Shown here: piece after piece, positions 25,901 to 33,792 of the stretch
How positions within the stretch are numbered: the first letter of the stretch is position 1
Layout: the number at the start of each line of letters is the position of its first letter
Source: Pseudobacteroides sp035370245
GTDB lineage: Bacteria > Bacillota > Clostridia > Acetivibrionales > DSM-2933
Assembly: GCA_035370245.1 (NCBI GenBank)
Contig: DAOOVO010000029.1
Span: 1-40,616 of the forward strand
Direction of reading: 5' to 3'
DNA: 40,616 nt
Position numbers and translations under genes: made by a program
The notes under the pieces: generated by a model
Database searches by the model: none
What the model saw: the letters and a program-made list of their open reading frames with translations, nothing else
What the model was told of the DNA's origin: nothing

Positions 25901-27312
25901 ATAGGCTTTTCCGGATTAACAAAGCAACTGAATTCATCAATTACCTTTCCATCCTTAAGCTTCATGATACCTATTTCGGTTATTTTTTCTGTTTTTGGTG
26001 AAAAACCGGTAGTCTCAAGGTCAAGTACACAATATGTATCATCTATGCTCTGTCCTTTAGGGTTTGTAACACAAGGCTTTTTATCCGGTGCCAAATAGGC
26101 CTCTACCCCGTATATAACCTTCATATCGGGATTATTCCTTCCTAAAAGTTTATGTGCTTCAGGAAAGGATTGCACCACTCCATGGTCAGTGATAGCAATT
26201 GATTTCATTCCCCAACTCATTGCCCTTTTAATTAAACTGCTCGCACTTGCCATACCGTCCATTTGACTCATCTGTGTATGCATGTGCAGTTCTACTCTCT
26301 TAACCTTAGCATTATCCTCTCTCTTAGCCTTCTTTAAACCGTCGGTTTCTATTATGGTATTGGCAATAAACTCAATCTCTCCGGAAAATGTACTATGACT
26401 TGCATTTCCGGCAAGTTTAACTCCCTTGGCCTTTTTGAGTCTGGATAAAACCTCTCCTTCTTCACCCTGCTTTATGAATGCCTTACAAGTTATGGAGGTA
26501 GAACCGTCATATAAGTCAAAAGAAACTAATGTTTTTCCGCTTCTTAATTCCTTTGAATCAATATTTGATATTTCACCTGATATGGCTACCCTTCCCTCTT
26601 CAGGTACAATTTCGGTAATTTTAATTACAGGCTCTTTTATTTTGTCATTTCTTCCTAATATTAGAGGTGTGTTTTCTTTCTTTTCGTCGTTTTCTTTGCT
26701 TTTTTCCTGATTTGTTTGTGAAGGCTCTTTAGGTAATTGCTGTTCATTATTGCTAGGTGCGGCATTTTCCTGTTCCTTTAAAAGCATGTCCTTCTCATGC
26801 ATATCCTCTTTAACCTTTTTTAGTTCTTCACTGCTTACTTTATCAACAAAATTTATTTTATATTCCGTGCCATACAGGCTTTTTATAGCCCTACTGATTT
26901 TTTTATCACATCCCATAGATTTTAAAAGGTCAGACACAGCAATATTAAAATTGAAATTTATTGTATCATTTTTTACTTCAAATTCAGTATCCTTTATAAT
27001 TCCTTTTAAAACCGGGTGTTTGTTTGAAATTGAAAGTACTATATTCCTTAATTCCATCTCAATAGGCTTTTTATTTGTTCCCGAAACATATTCTACGCTA
27101 GTTTCGGAATCATTTAAAAAAAACCTTTTCTTAATAAATGCATTAAATCTTTCAATCTCTTTTACATCTATATATTTATCAGAAGAGAGTTTAATCTCCA
27201 TTATCTTGCTTTTTTTCTTCAAGACGGCAGCTTCTACAATTGCTGTCCCTATATTGCCCTCTGATTTATAGTCACTAAAAATTTCACTTATTCTTTTCAT
27301 GCTGCTTCCCAA
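22960..27312 (-). CDS. polC: DNA polymerase III alpha subunit, Gram-positive PolC type
   Basis: A 1450-residue replicative polymerase. Order: an N-terminal PolC domain; a charged linker rich in Glu, Lys and Asn near 180-215; an OB fold; a PHP domain beginning VELHMHTQMSQMDGM (about 342); an inserted DnaQ-like proofreading exonuclease (YCVLDLETTGFSP, about 424, and VAHNADFDIGFL); the second half of PHP; the polymerase core with acidic catalytic residues (EPDIDLNFSGE) and a Cys4 zinc region (CPNCKYSD, CPVCGEKL); then a helix-hairpin-helix. PolC is essential. The start is TTG at 27312: GGAGG lies seven bases ahead, while the first ATG is 19 bases away. It is complete and intact. Confidence 0.98.
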   Translation of the reverse strand: MGSSMKRISEIFSDYKSEGNIGTAIVEAAVLKKKSKIMEIKLSSDKYIDVKEIERFNAFIKKRFFLNDSETSVEYVSGTNKKPIEMELRNIVLSISNKHPVLKGIIKDTEFEVKNDTINFNFNIAVSDLLKSMGCDKKISRAIKSLYGTEYKINFVDKVSSEELKKVKEDMHEKDMLLKEQENAAPSNNEQQLPKEPSQTNQEKSKENDEKKENTPLILGRNDKIKEPVIKITEIVPEEGRVAISGEISNIDSKELRSGKTLVSFDLYDGSTSITCKAFIKQGEEGEVLSRLKKAKGVKLAGNASHSTFSGEIEFIANTIIETDGLKKAKREDNAKVKRVELHMHTQMSQMDGMASASSLIKRAMSWGMKSIAITDHGVVQSFPEAHKLLGRNNPDMKVIYGVEAYLAPDKKPCVTNPKGQSIDDTYCVLDLETTGFSPKTEKITEIGIMKLKDGKVIDEFSCFVNPEKPIPARVVEVTGITDYMVQDAETIDKIFPKILEFIKGSILVAHNADFDIGFLKYNANVLGYDFDFTYVDTLSLARDLFPDYKTYKLGRIAKNLGIKVEVAHRALDDVDTTVKVFNVMLEKLKERGVKTLEDIDAYSSDEKSKKDEYKKVKTYHAIILAKDYVGLKNLYRLVSFSHLDYFYKKPRILKSLYKKYSEGLILGSACSEGELYQAILLGKSDEEIESIAQDYDYLEIQPIDNNEYLVRKEEVPDKEYLKEINRKIVALGEKLNKPVVATGDVHFLDPEDEIYRRIIEACQGYEDADKQAPLYLRTTEEMLEEFSYLGEEKAYEVVVTNTNKIADMCEQISPISPEKCPPHIEGCEQTIKDITYGKAHELYGDPLPEIVQVRLDRELDSIIKNGFSVMYIIAQKLVWKSNEDGYLVGSRGSVGSSVVAYMTGITEVNALPPHYRCPNCKYSDFTDYGYKNGFDLPDKPCPVCGEKLAKDGIDIPFETFLGFDGDKEPDIDLNFSGEYQARAHKYTEVIFGKGTTFKAGTVGTVADKTAYGFVKKYFEERNIHVNRAEIERIAKGCTGIKRTTGQHPGGIIVVPKGREIYEFCPVQHPADDPDSDIITTHFDYHSIDQNLLKLDILGHDDPTMIRMLQDITGVDPKTIPMDDKKTMSLFSSTEALGVTPEQINSKVGTFGVPEFGTKFVRGMLLDTLPKQFADLICISGLSHGTDVWLGNAKDLIDSGTVTLSEAVCTRDDIMVYLMKKGLPPSAAFKIMETVRKGKALKDPKWPEYEKLMREHEVPEWYIESCKKIKYMFPKAHAAAYIMMAFRIAWFKVHIPLAYYAAYFSIRAKAFDAEFMINGKEVVKQKMKEIEMQGNQASNKDKDMYEDLELVLEMYERGFKFLPIDLYKSHATNFLIEDGSLRPPLNSISGMGNVAAEGIYTAAKEGGPFISVDDLKIRAKIGNSTIESLEKFGCLKGIPKSNQLSFFDMM

Positions 27313-27334
27313 AGTTCTTCCTCCAAATTTTTAT

Positions 27335-27398
27335 ATTAAATACAATTAATCTTTTACATTCATTTTCTGCTAAATGTAAGATTAATAATGTATTTAAT
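27335..27398. repeat. Imperfect inverted repeat, ATTAAATAC element pair
   Basis: ATTAAATACAATTAATC-TTTTACATT (27335-27360) is mirrored by a 26-base right arm (27373-27398) whose complement reads ATTAAATACATTATTAATC-TTACATT. Half copies occur at 3258-3276 and 4341-4369. It sits upstream of polC and may be a paired binding site or a small palindromic repeat element. Confidence 0.5.
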
Positions 27399-27492
27399 GA
27401 AGTATACTATAATGATATCAGAAATTTAGACAGACAAATAGCTAAATAAGTAATATCTAAAGCTTAAGTCTCGCAGAAATAATGCATTGCTT

Positions 27493-28155
27493 TTATGAAT
27501 TTATTTTTACAACTTCTCCTTGCTTTTTATATATTGAGTTTTCGGGAACATACCCTCTAACCATAGATAGCGGATAAACAATACAATTTCTTCCTAAAAC
27601 AGTGCCGGGATTCATAACAGTATTACACCCAACTTCTACATTGTCCCCAATAATTGCACCGAATTTCTTTAATCCTGTTTCAATTTTGCCATCCGCCGTT
27701 GATATTGTGACCAATGTCTTGTTTGATTTTACATTAGATGTAATTGCACCGGCTCCTGTATGAGCTTTATAGCCTAAAATTGAATCACCTACATAATTGT
27801 AATGAGGAACCTGTACTTTATTAAAAAGAATTACATTTTTTAGTTCAGTAGAATTTCCTACAACTGCGTTCTCTCCCACAATGGCATTTCCTCTGATAAA
27901 TGCACAATGCCTGATTTCAGCTCCCTTACATATTATTGCCGGCCCGTTAATAAAAGCACTTGGTGCTATTTTTGCATCTTTTGATACCCAAACATCCTCT
28001 GCTATTTTATCAAACTCATCAGGAGATAAACTTTTCCCCAGTTCTATTATAAATTCACCTATTTTAGGCAAAACTTCCCATGGATATTCAACTCCATTAA
28101 AAATATCCTTTGCAATTGTTTCCGACAGATTAAGTAAATCTTCCACTTTTAACAT
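27493..28155 (-). CDS. Left-handed beta-helix (hexapeptide) transferase-like protein
   Basis: A protein of about 220 residues. A helical N-terminal domain (DLLNLSETIAKDIFNGVEYPWEVLPKIG) precedes a hexapeptide-repeat beta-helix: APSAFINGPAIICKGAEIRHCAFIRGNAIVG, then NVEVGCNTVMNPGTVLGRNCIVYPLSMVRG. This is the layout of the acyltransferase part of GlmU-like enzymes without the pyrophosphorylase domain. The loop HTGAGAITSNVKSNK resembles the catalytic loop of GlmU. It may be an N-acetyltransferase acting on sugar phosphates; substrate unknown. An ATG at 28164 sits one base from the AGGAG, so the ATG at 28155 (MLKVEDLLN) is preferred. Confidence 0.82.
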   Translation of the reverse strand: MLKVEDLLNLSETIAKDIFNGVEYPWEVLPKIGEFIIELGKSLSPDEFDKIAEDVWVSKDAKIAPSAFINGPAIICKGAEIRHCAFIRGNAIVGENAVVGNSTELKNVILFNKVQVPHYNYVGDSILGYKAHTGAGAITSNVKSNKTLVTISTADGKIETGLKKFGAIIGDNVEVGCNTVMNPGTVLGRNCIVYPLSMVRGYVPENSIYKKQGEVVKINS

Positions 28156-28298
28156 AAAAAACATTCTCCTTCAAAGTCCAAAAATATATTGAGCCTATAT
28201 AACTTTTAAATATGAATTTATTAACAAAATCAATTTTATTATATGCCAATTTAAAATACAATATTTTATTTAATCCAATACCTAATTTCATTCTCAGG

Positions 28299-29198
28299 TT
28301 AAAATATTTCTTCATATTCCTCTGTTGTATAAAAGTATTTTGTGAACTCTTTTTCAAGTGGTTCATTTTTATTTTCAAGCAAATATTTGAAAGCTTCTTT
28401 ACTGTTTGCAATTGCCTGTTTTTCAAGATTTGTGAGTTTTTCATGTACTTTTTTTTCTATAAGTGCATTTTTTATTGATTTGAAAATTTCGTCACTGCCG
28501 TAGAGAAAAACTCCTTCGTGAAGTATCTTTGAAGCTACCATTGACTTAAAATCATTAAACTCCATTTGTTTGTATGCTTTAGATATGTCTTTTATAACAT
28601 AATCGATTTCTTCCATATATTCCGGGCTTTTCAGAAGAAAGGCTTTTTCCTTATAAATCAAAAGGTCAATTACTTCCATCTGAGCTTCAGATAAGCCTCT
28701 TGAAATTATTATTATGTCAAGGTCTGATCCTTTAACCAACTTCCCTGTTGATGATTCCGGCCTAAGTTCAGAATGGGCCATATCATAAACCACATCACCT
28801 GCGATTATAAAGCAAACATTCTTTTTGAGATTATCAGAGTCTTCCAAAGGTTCAATAACCTTTGATACAGTATTATAAGCCAGCTCATATTTTTTTTTGC
28901 TTATGAGTTTTACCCTATCATAAAGCTCCTGGGCTTTACGATGAATTTCAGCGACATCCTTACGAAGTCCTATTACCGTATAAGTAAGAAATTCTCTCAT
29001 TATTGAAGGTGAAAGCCTGGCATAGCCTTCAATCTTTTTATCAAGCCTCAAATATTTTCTTCCAAATACTTCTGTAACAATATCATCGCATTTATAACAA
29101 GCCCGCCACAAAGACAATTCATCAATGCCGGTTTTTTCCCTCAATTCCTTTCCTGTTAAAGGGCCTTCGTTTTCAATAATTTTAATAATTTTTTCCAT
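28299..29198 (-). CDS. Winged-helix plus nucleotidyltransferase-fold protein, unknown function
   Basis: About 299 residues from the ATG at 29198, where GGTGAG is seven bases ahead; an ATG at 29213 lacks a ribosome site. The first 60 residues look like a winged helix (GPLTGKELREKTGIDELSLWRACY). The middle has an IIAGDV strand followed by KGSDLDIIII, the GS-x-D-x-D-type metal motif of nucleotidyltransferases; a second carboxylate is in EIDYVIKD. The C-terminus is helical and acidic. Such proteins may add a nucleotide to a small molecule, RNA or protein. I do not recognise the specific family. It lies upstream of the beta-helix gene on the same strand, 134 bases away. Confidence 0.68.
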   Translation of the reverse strand: MEKIIKIIENEGPLTGKELREKTGIDELSLWRACYKCDDIVTEVFGRKYLRLDKKIEGYARLSPSIMREFLTYTVIGLRKDVAEIHRKAQELYDRVKLISKKKYELAYNTVSKVIEPLEDSDNLKKNVCFIIAGDVVYDMAHSELRPESSTGKLVKGSDLDIIIISRGLSEAQMEVIDLLIYKEKAFLLKSPEYMEEIDYVIKDISKAYKQMEFNDFKSMVASKILHEGVFLYGSDEIFKSIKNALIEKKVHEKLTNLEKQAIANSKEAFKYLLENKNEPLEKEFTKYFYTTEEYEEIF

Positions 29199-29390
29199 AA
29201 TCGCTCTCACCATTCATCTGAATTTTAACCCATGCACTATATTTCCCAATTTAAATTATAGACGGACATATTAAACAACTCAAGAAAATTTATAAATAAA
29301 TATAAGAGATTATCCAATAGGAAATTTGAGTCTTAAAGCTATGAGAATAAGTAGCAATGAAAAAATTAGAAAAGAATTGGAAACTTTCTA

Positions 29391-29418
29391 TTTAGTTTAG
29401 CAATTATTTGTACGATAT
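29391..29418 (+). promoter_or_regulatory. Possible sigma-D promoter of second chemoreceptor
   Basis: TTTAGTTT (29391-29398) and TACGATAT (29411-29418), separated by 12 bases, resemble TAAAGTTT-N11-GCCGATAT of the flagellar sigma factor. They lie about 60 bases before the chemoreceptor gene. The match is partial. Confidence 0.33.
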
Positions 29419-29476
29419 ATAAATTCGTAAAGATATTTATGCTATAAATAATTTTACAATACAGGAGGCAAATTTT

Positions 29477-32287
29477 ATGTCATTTATTAAGAATATGAAA
29501 ATAGGGAAAAAAATTACTATTGCAGTAACGTTTATTATGCTGGTTACTTTTATCACTATTGGACTTTTATCGTATTCAAGTTCTTCACAAAGCCTGCACC
29601 ATACTTTAGAAACCAGTCTTATGAATATTGCATCATATGGAGCGGAAATTGTAGCATCTGAGGTTAAGACATTATTAAAAGATATTGAAAGCATTACATA
29701 CCAGACTGAAATAAAATCCATGAATTGGGCAGTTCAAAAAGATATACTCATAGAGGAAGCAAAAAAACTAGGCTGCATAAGAATGGGTGTAACCGATTTA
29801 ACCGGAAAAGGCAACTTCACAGATGGAAGTACTCCCGATCTATCAGATATGAACTATATGAAGCAGGCTTTACAAGGTATAACAAATATTACAGATCCAT
29901 TACAGAGTAAAATTGATAATAAGATGGTTATTGTTATAGCTTCACCTATAAAGGATGTAAACGGCAAAATTGTTGGCGTACTTGTTGCAACCCATGAAAA
30001 CACAGTATTTAGTAAAATAATAGATGGGATCAAAATGGGAAGCGAAGGTTACTCATTTGTAATAAACAAACAGGGCACAACAATAGCCCATCCTAAAAAA
30101 GAGCTTGTAGAAAGTCAGGATAATATTTTCGAAAATGCAAAGAAAGATCCGGATCTTCAACCTCTTGCAGACATTGAAAGAAAAATGGTTAACGGTGAAA
30201 AAGGTTTCGGTGAATATTCTTACGGTGGTGTTAATAAATTTATGTCTTTTGCACCTATACCAAACTCAGAGTGGTCAATAGGTTTAACCGTTTCAAGGGA
30301 TGAGTTCTATACAGGTCTAAATAGTTTAAAAGCAAAGGTTGCAGCAATAACAGTATTTTTTATACTGCTTGGAATCGCTGCAAGTATGATTATTTCATGG
30401 CTCCTTGTGACTAAACCTATTCAAAAACTTGTACATATTTCTGATAGATTGGCTGTAGGTGATACCGATATTTCCATAGAATCTGACAGCAAGGATGAAA
30501 TCGGAACCCTTATGGCTTCCTTCTCCAATATTATAGAAAACACAAAAGAACAGTCCGATAATGCACGTAAAATAGCTTCAGGAAATCTTGACATAGTAAT
30601 AAACGAGAGATCGGAAAAGGATATTCTTGCAGCAAGTATGAAGCAGGTTGTACATAGCTTAAAAGATCTTATAAATGAAACTAGTATCCTATCTACTGCA
30701 GCTTCTAAAGGTGAATTGTCTGTTAGAGGCAATGTCCATAAGCTCCAGGGAGGGTATGCAGAAATTGTTAAGGGCATAAACAATACATTAGATGCTGTTA
30801 TCGAGCCAATAAACGAAGCAACAAAAGTTTTAAGCAGCATGGCTGTAAATGATTATTCCATTGAAATGACCGGTAATTATCAAGGTATGCTTAAGGATCT
30901 ATCCGACAAAATAAGCATGGTGAAAACCCGTCTTTTAAGTTTACAGGATATTGCTATTCGCGTATCAAAAGGAGACATAAGCAGGCTTGATGAATTAACA
31001 ACGGTTGGAAAACGATCTGATAACGATAAACTTGTGCCGTCTTTCAGAGATATGATGCAAACAATACAGGATCTTATGAATGAAGTTGAACATATAACAA
31101 ATGAAGCTTCAAATGGCAATCTTGAAGTTCGCGGCGATATATCAAAGTTTGAAGGCGGATATAAAAGCATAATTATGGGTGTTAACAATACCCTTGACGC
31201 TATTGCAAATCCTATTAATGCTTCTCTTGATGTCCTTACAAAAATGGCTCAAAATGACTATACCCATGAAATTTCCGGAAACTACAAAGGTTCATTCAAT
31301 GAACTTGTCAGTGCAATAAATTATGTTCAGCTTACTTTAAACAATGTTTTAAATGAAATAAATGTCGCTGCAAAACAGGTATCATCCGGTTCAAAACAAG
31401 TGTCCGACTCTGCACAGTCATTGTCCCAGGGCTCTACTGAACAAGCCAGCTCTATTCAGGAGCTTACCGCTTCTCTAGAAGAAATATCATCCCAGACAAA
31501 ACAAAATGCAGTAAATGCAAATGAAGCAAGTGAGTTGGCATTGGTAGTAAAAGAAAATGCAATCAAGGGAAATAACCAAATGAGAGAAATGGTCCAAGCT
31601 ATGAATGGTATCAATGAAGCATCCAGTAACATTTCAAAAATTATTAAAGTAATTGATGAAATTGCATTTCAGACTAATATACTTGCATTAAATGCAGCCG
31701 TAGAGGCTGCAAGGGCAGGACAACACGGAAAAGGTTTTGCCGTAGTAGCCGAAGAGGTTAGAAACTTAGCCGGAAGATCTGCAAATGCAGCAAAAGAAAC
31801 AACCGTTCTTATTGAAGGAACTATTAAAAGAGTTGAAGATGGCTCTAAAATTGCAAATGCTACTGCCGATGCATTAAATAATATAGTAGAAGGTGTAACC
31901 AAAGCTACCGATCTGGTGGGCCAAATTGCTAAAGCCTCAAATGACCAAGCTACAGCTATCACACAGATTAATAACGGCATATCGCAAGTATCTAAGGTTA
32001 TACAGATTAATTCAGCTACCTCTGAAGAAAGTGCAGCAGCAAGTGAGGAATTATCAAGCCAGGCTGAATCTCTTAAGGAAATGGTGGAAAAATTTAAATT
32101 GATTAAAGTAGAAAATTATTCTAGTGACATTTTTAATCGAAATCATGATACTCTTGAATTTTCAGATAATAATTCATCAAAAAAAGCAGTAAAAGGCAGA
32201 ACACAAAATCATTCTAAAAGCAAAGCCTCAGACTCCGGTGCAAAAACAAAAATTACATTAAATGACACTGAGTTTGGCAAATATTAG
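29477..32287 (+). CDS. Methyl-accepting chemotaxis protein with poly-HAMP region
   Basis: A 936-residue receptor. TM1 is at about 12-34, and a dCache-type extracellular sensor lies at 38-280 (DMNYMKQALQGITNITDPL; GYSFVINKQGTTIAHPK). TM2 is at about 285-306 and a canonical HAMP follows. Then come further HAMP-like units in which two segments repeat: ASKGELSVRGNVHKLQGGYA with NNTLDAVIEPINEA, and ASNGNLEVRGDISKFEGGYK with NNTLDAIANPINAS. The signalling tip ILALNAAVEAARAGQ is near residue 733. The tail (last 60 residues) is Ser/Lys/Asn-rich and disordered. A long poly-HAMP region sometimes signals adaptation of output. No CheR pentapeptide is seen. AGGAGG precedes the ATG; a strong terminator follows. 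Confidence 0.95.
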   Translation: MSFIKNMKIGKKITIAVTFIMLVTFITIGLLSYSSSSQSLHHTLETSLMNIASYGAEIVASEVKTLLKDIESITYQTEIKSMNWAVQKDILIEEAKKLGCIRMGVTDLTGKGNFTDGSTPDLSDMNYMKQALQGITNITDPLQSKIDNKMVIVIASPIKDVNGKIVGVLVATHENTVFSKIIDGIKMGSEGYSFVINKQGTTIAHPKKELVESQDNIFENAKKDPDLQPLADIERKMVNGEKGFGEYSYGGVNKFMSFAPIPNSEWSIGLTVSRDEFYTGLNSLKAKVAAITVFFILLGIAASMIISWLLVTKPIQKLVHISDRLAVGDTDISIESDSKDEIGTLMASFSNIIENTKEQSDNARKIASGNLDIVINERSEKDILAASMKQVVHSLKDLINETSILSTAASKGELSVRGNVHKLQGGYAEIVKGINNTLDAVIEPINEATKVLSSMAVNDYSIEMTGNYQGMLKDLSDKISMVKTRLLSLQDIAIRVSKGDISRLDELTTVGKRSDNDKLVPSFRDMMQTIQDLMNEVEHITNEASNGNLEVRGDISKFEGGYKSIIMGVNNTLDAIANPINASLDVLTKMAQNDYTHEISGNYKGSFNELVSAINYVQLTLNNVLNEINVAAKQVSSGSKQVSDSAQSLSQGSTEQASSIQELTASLEEISSQTKQNAVNANEASELALVVKENAIKGNNQMREMVQAMNGINEASSNISKIIKVIDEIAFQTNILALNAAVEAARAGQHGKGFAVVAEEVRNLAGRSANAAKETTVLIEGTIKRVEDGSKIANATADALNNIVEGVTKATDLVGQIAKASNDQATAITQINNGISQVSKVIQINSATSEESAAASEELSSQAESLKEMVEKFKLIKVENYSSDIFNRNHDTLEFSDNNSSKKAVKGRTQNHSKSKASDSGAKTKITLNDTEFGKY

Positions 32288-32342
32288 TACAATATTTATA
32301 TTCACTGAAGATTAACAATATTAATATATTAACTTTATTGGG

Positions 32343-32392
32343 AAACATAGTACCTTTTGGGTATTTTAACCTTAAAGGTACTATGTTTTTTT
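32343..32392 (+). terminator. Rho-independent terminator after chemoreceptor
   Basis: AAACATAGTACCTTT (32343-32357) pairs with AAAGGTACTATGTTT (32374-32388), followed by a run of T. It separates the chemoreceptor from the ssb promoter. Confidence 0.9.
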
Positions 32393-32411
32393 ATAACTTT
32401 ATATTTTTTAT

Positions 32412-32440
32412 TTGACAACCGAACACGTGTTTGGTATAAT
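32412..32440 (+). promoter_or_regulatory. Sigma-A promoter of ssb with overlapping SOS box
   Basis: TTGACA at 32412-32417, a 17-base spacer and TATAAT at 32435-32440 form a perfect consensus promoter. Inside the spacer, CGAACACGTGTTTG (32420-32433) fits the Gram-positive LexA (DinR) site CGAAC-RNRY-GTTYG. LexA bound here would block polymerase. Confidence 0.9.
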
Positions 32441-32474
32441 AAAAATGTAATATTTACGAAAGTAGGTTGGTTTT

Positions 32475-32897
32475 ATGAACAAAGTAGTGCTTTTAGGCAG
32501 ATTGACAAATGACCCGGAGATGAGATTCACTCCATCAAACAAATCCGTTTGCAACTTCAAACTTGCTGTAAACAGAAGGTTTGTAAGGCAAGGAGAAGAA
32601 CAGCATGCTGACTTTTTCCCAATAGTGTGCTGGGAAAAAACAGCTGAGTTTTGTAATAATTATTTCAAAAAGGGACAACAAGTTGCTTTAATAGGAAGAT
32701 TGCAGACAAGGACATGGGACGATGCTGACGGGAAAAGGCATTACATCACTGAAGTAGTAGCAGACGAAGTATTTTTTGCAGACAGCAAAAAAGATTCAAA
32801 TACAATTGTTAGTACCGTTTATGATAATCCTTCGGATCAGTTAAACAATGTTGACAGCTTCTATTCCGTATCTGAGGACTTTGATTTACCTTTTTAG
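32475..32897 (+). CDS. ssb: Single-stranded DNA-binding protein
   Basis: A 140-residue Ssb: an OB-fold domain (MNKVVLLGRLTNDPEMRFTP; FFPIVCWEKTAEF; LIGRLQTRTWDD) and a short linker, ending in the acidic tip DFDLPF that recruits partner proteins. It is shorter than the usual genomic copy, which in Firmicutes is about 150-170 residues and lies in an rpsF-ssb-rpsR operon. This one stands alone under an SOS-controlled promoter, so it is likely a second, damage-induced copy. The ribosome site is weak (GTAGGTTGG). The call is firm; whether it is the main copy cannot be seen from the window. Confidence 0.95.
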   Translation: MNKVVLLGRLTNDPEMRFTPSNKSVCNFKLAVNRRFVRQGEEQHADFFPIVCWEKTAEFCNNYFKKGQQVALIGRLQTRTWDDADGKRHYITEVVADEVFFADSKKDSNTIVSTVYDNPSDQLNNVDSFYSVSEDFDLPF

Positions 32898-33245
32898 AGA
32901 CTTTAAATTTGCAATAATCATTTAACTTTCGATACAGCAGTATGCACTAACCCGACAAACTTTGCACTAGTTTTAAAATCATTTTATTTGCTTTAATAAA
33001 TTGCATTTATAGCGACTGCTAAGCCCCTTAATGCAATTTATACTCAGTCAACATCCCAAAAAATATATACGCTTTTGTAATTAATTTATCCTCCAATTTA
33101 GGATGTTGACTGTACTACCTTTTTTCTCAAATTCTTTCAAACCCTTCTTTTATCCTACCGAATTAAAATTAATAATACTTTTCATTTATGTAGCATATTT
33201 TTTTATTCCCGGAATAAAATAGTATCAGTGGACAACATCCATATG
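32898..33245. other. Intergenic region with nested inverted repeats, before bofA
   Basis: No gene is seen. AAATTGCATT (32998-33007) pairs with AATGCAATTT (33030-33039). AGTCAACATCC (33046-33056) pairs with GGATGTTGACT (33101-33111). TTTATTCC-C-GGAATAAA at 33202-33218 is a tight palindrome. CAACATCC recurs at 33233-33240, and TGCACTA occurs twice near 32943 and 32963. T-rich sequence follows the second repeat. This may be a small RNA, or operators for bofA. Confidence 0.45.
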
Positions 33246-33265
33246 GGATGCGGGAGGTGCCTTCT

Positions 33266-33535
33266 TTGCCGTTAAGTTACGAAATAATTTTAGCTTATAT
33301 AGTAGGTATAATATTTTTATTTTTTATAGGAAGGCTTTTTTTAGTTCCATTAAAAATAATTTTAAAGCTGCTATACAATTGTATAATAGGAGCAATATTA
33401 CTTATTGTCGTTAATTTTGTGGGAAAGACTTTCGGTTTTTTTATACCTTTAAATATTTTTTCTGCTTTACTTGTGGGGTTTCTTGGTATACCCGGTTTGC
33501 TTCTTCTAGTAGTTTTAAAGGTACTTTATTTTTAA
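33266..33535 (+). CDS. bofA: BofA, inhibitor of pro-sigma-K processing
   Basis: An all-membrane protein of about 89 residues, with two to three hydrophobic segments. It ends with the family signature GKTFGFFIPLNIFSALLVGF, then GIPGLLLLVVLKVLYF. BofA sits in the outer forespore membrane and, with SpoIVFA, holds back the protease that releases sigma K. GGGAGG lies eight bases before a TTG at 33266, which is the likely start; the ATG at 33248 would put the ribosome site inside the coding frame. Local codon use is AT-rich. The neighbour is ssb, while in Bacillus bofA lies near recR. Confidence 0.85.
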   Translation: MPLSYEIILAYIVGIIFLFFIGRLFLVPLKIILKLLYNCIIGAILLIVVNFVGKTFGFFIPLNIFSALLVGFLGIPGLLLLVVLKVLYF

Positions 33536-33792
33536 TATCTTTCTATTTTTGTTAATTTTGATTTATATGATTATATACATGTATTACATTTCCACATGTT
33601 GACATGTTATAAAATGTATATTAACATAGTCTATGAATTAAGGATTGGCTAAATAATAATTAATTTTTATAATGCAGTATACTGTACAAATGATAAATAT
33701 GTTAAAGACAGACCTATTCATAGGCAAATCAACAATTTATCGAAGTCAATTAAAAGTTTTTCTTTAACATAAATTATAAAAGGATGGTCGAT

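Noticed and set aside
26750..27271. A 173-codon plus-strand open frame inside polC
   Set aside because: It is the Phe/Ser-rich complement of the Lys/Glu-rich PolC N-terminus, with no start signal.
28130..28444. A 104-codon minus-strand open frame overlapping two genes
   Set aside because: It overlaps the start of the beta-helix gene and the end of the nucleotidyltransferase gene in another frame and has no ribosome site or protein pattern.
29350..29400. A 19-codon ATG frame (MRISSNEKIRKELETFYLV) before the second chemoreceptor
   Set aside because: Ribosome site poor, very short, and it overlaps the probable promoter region; not enough support.
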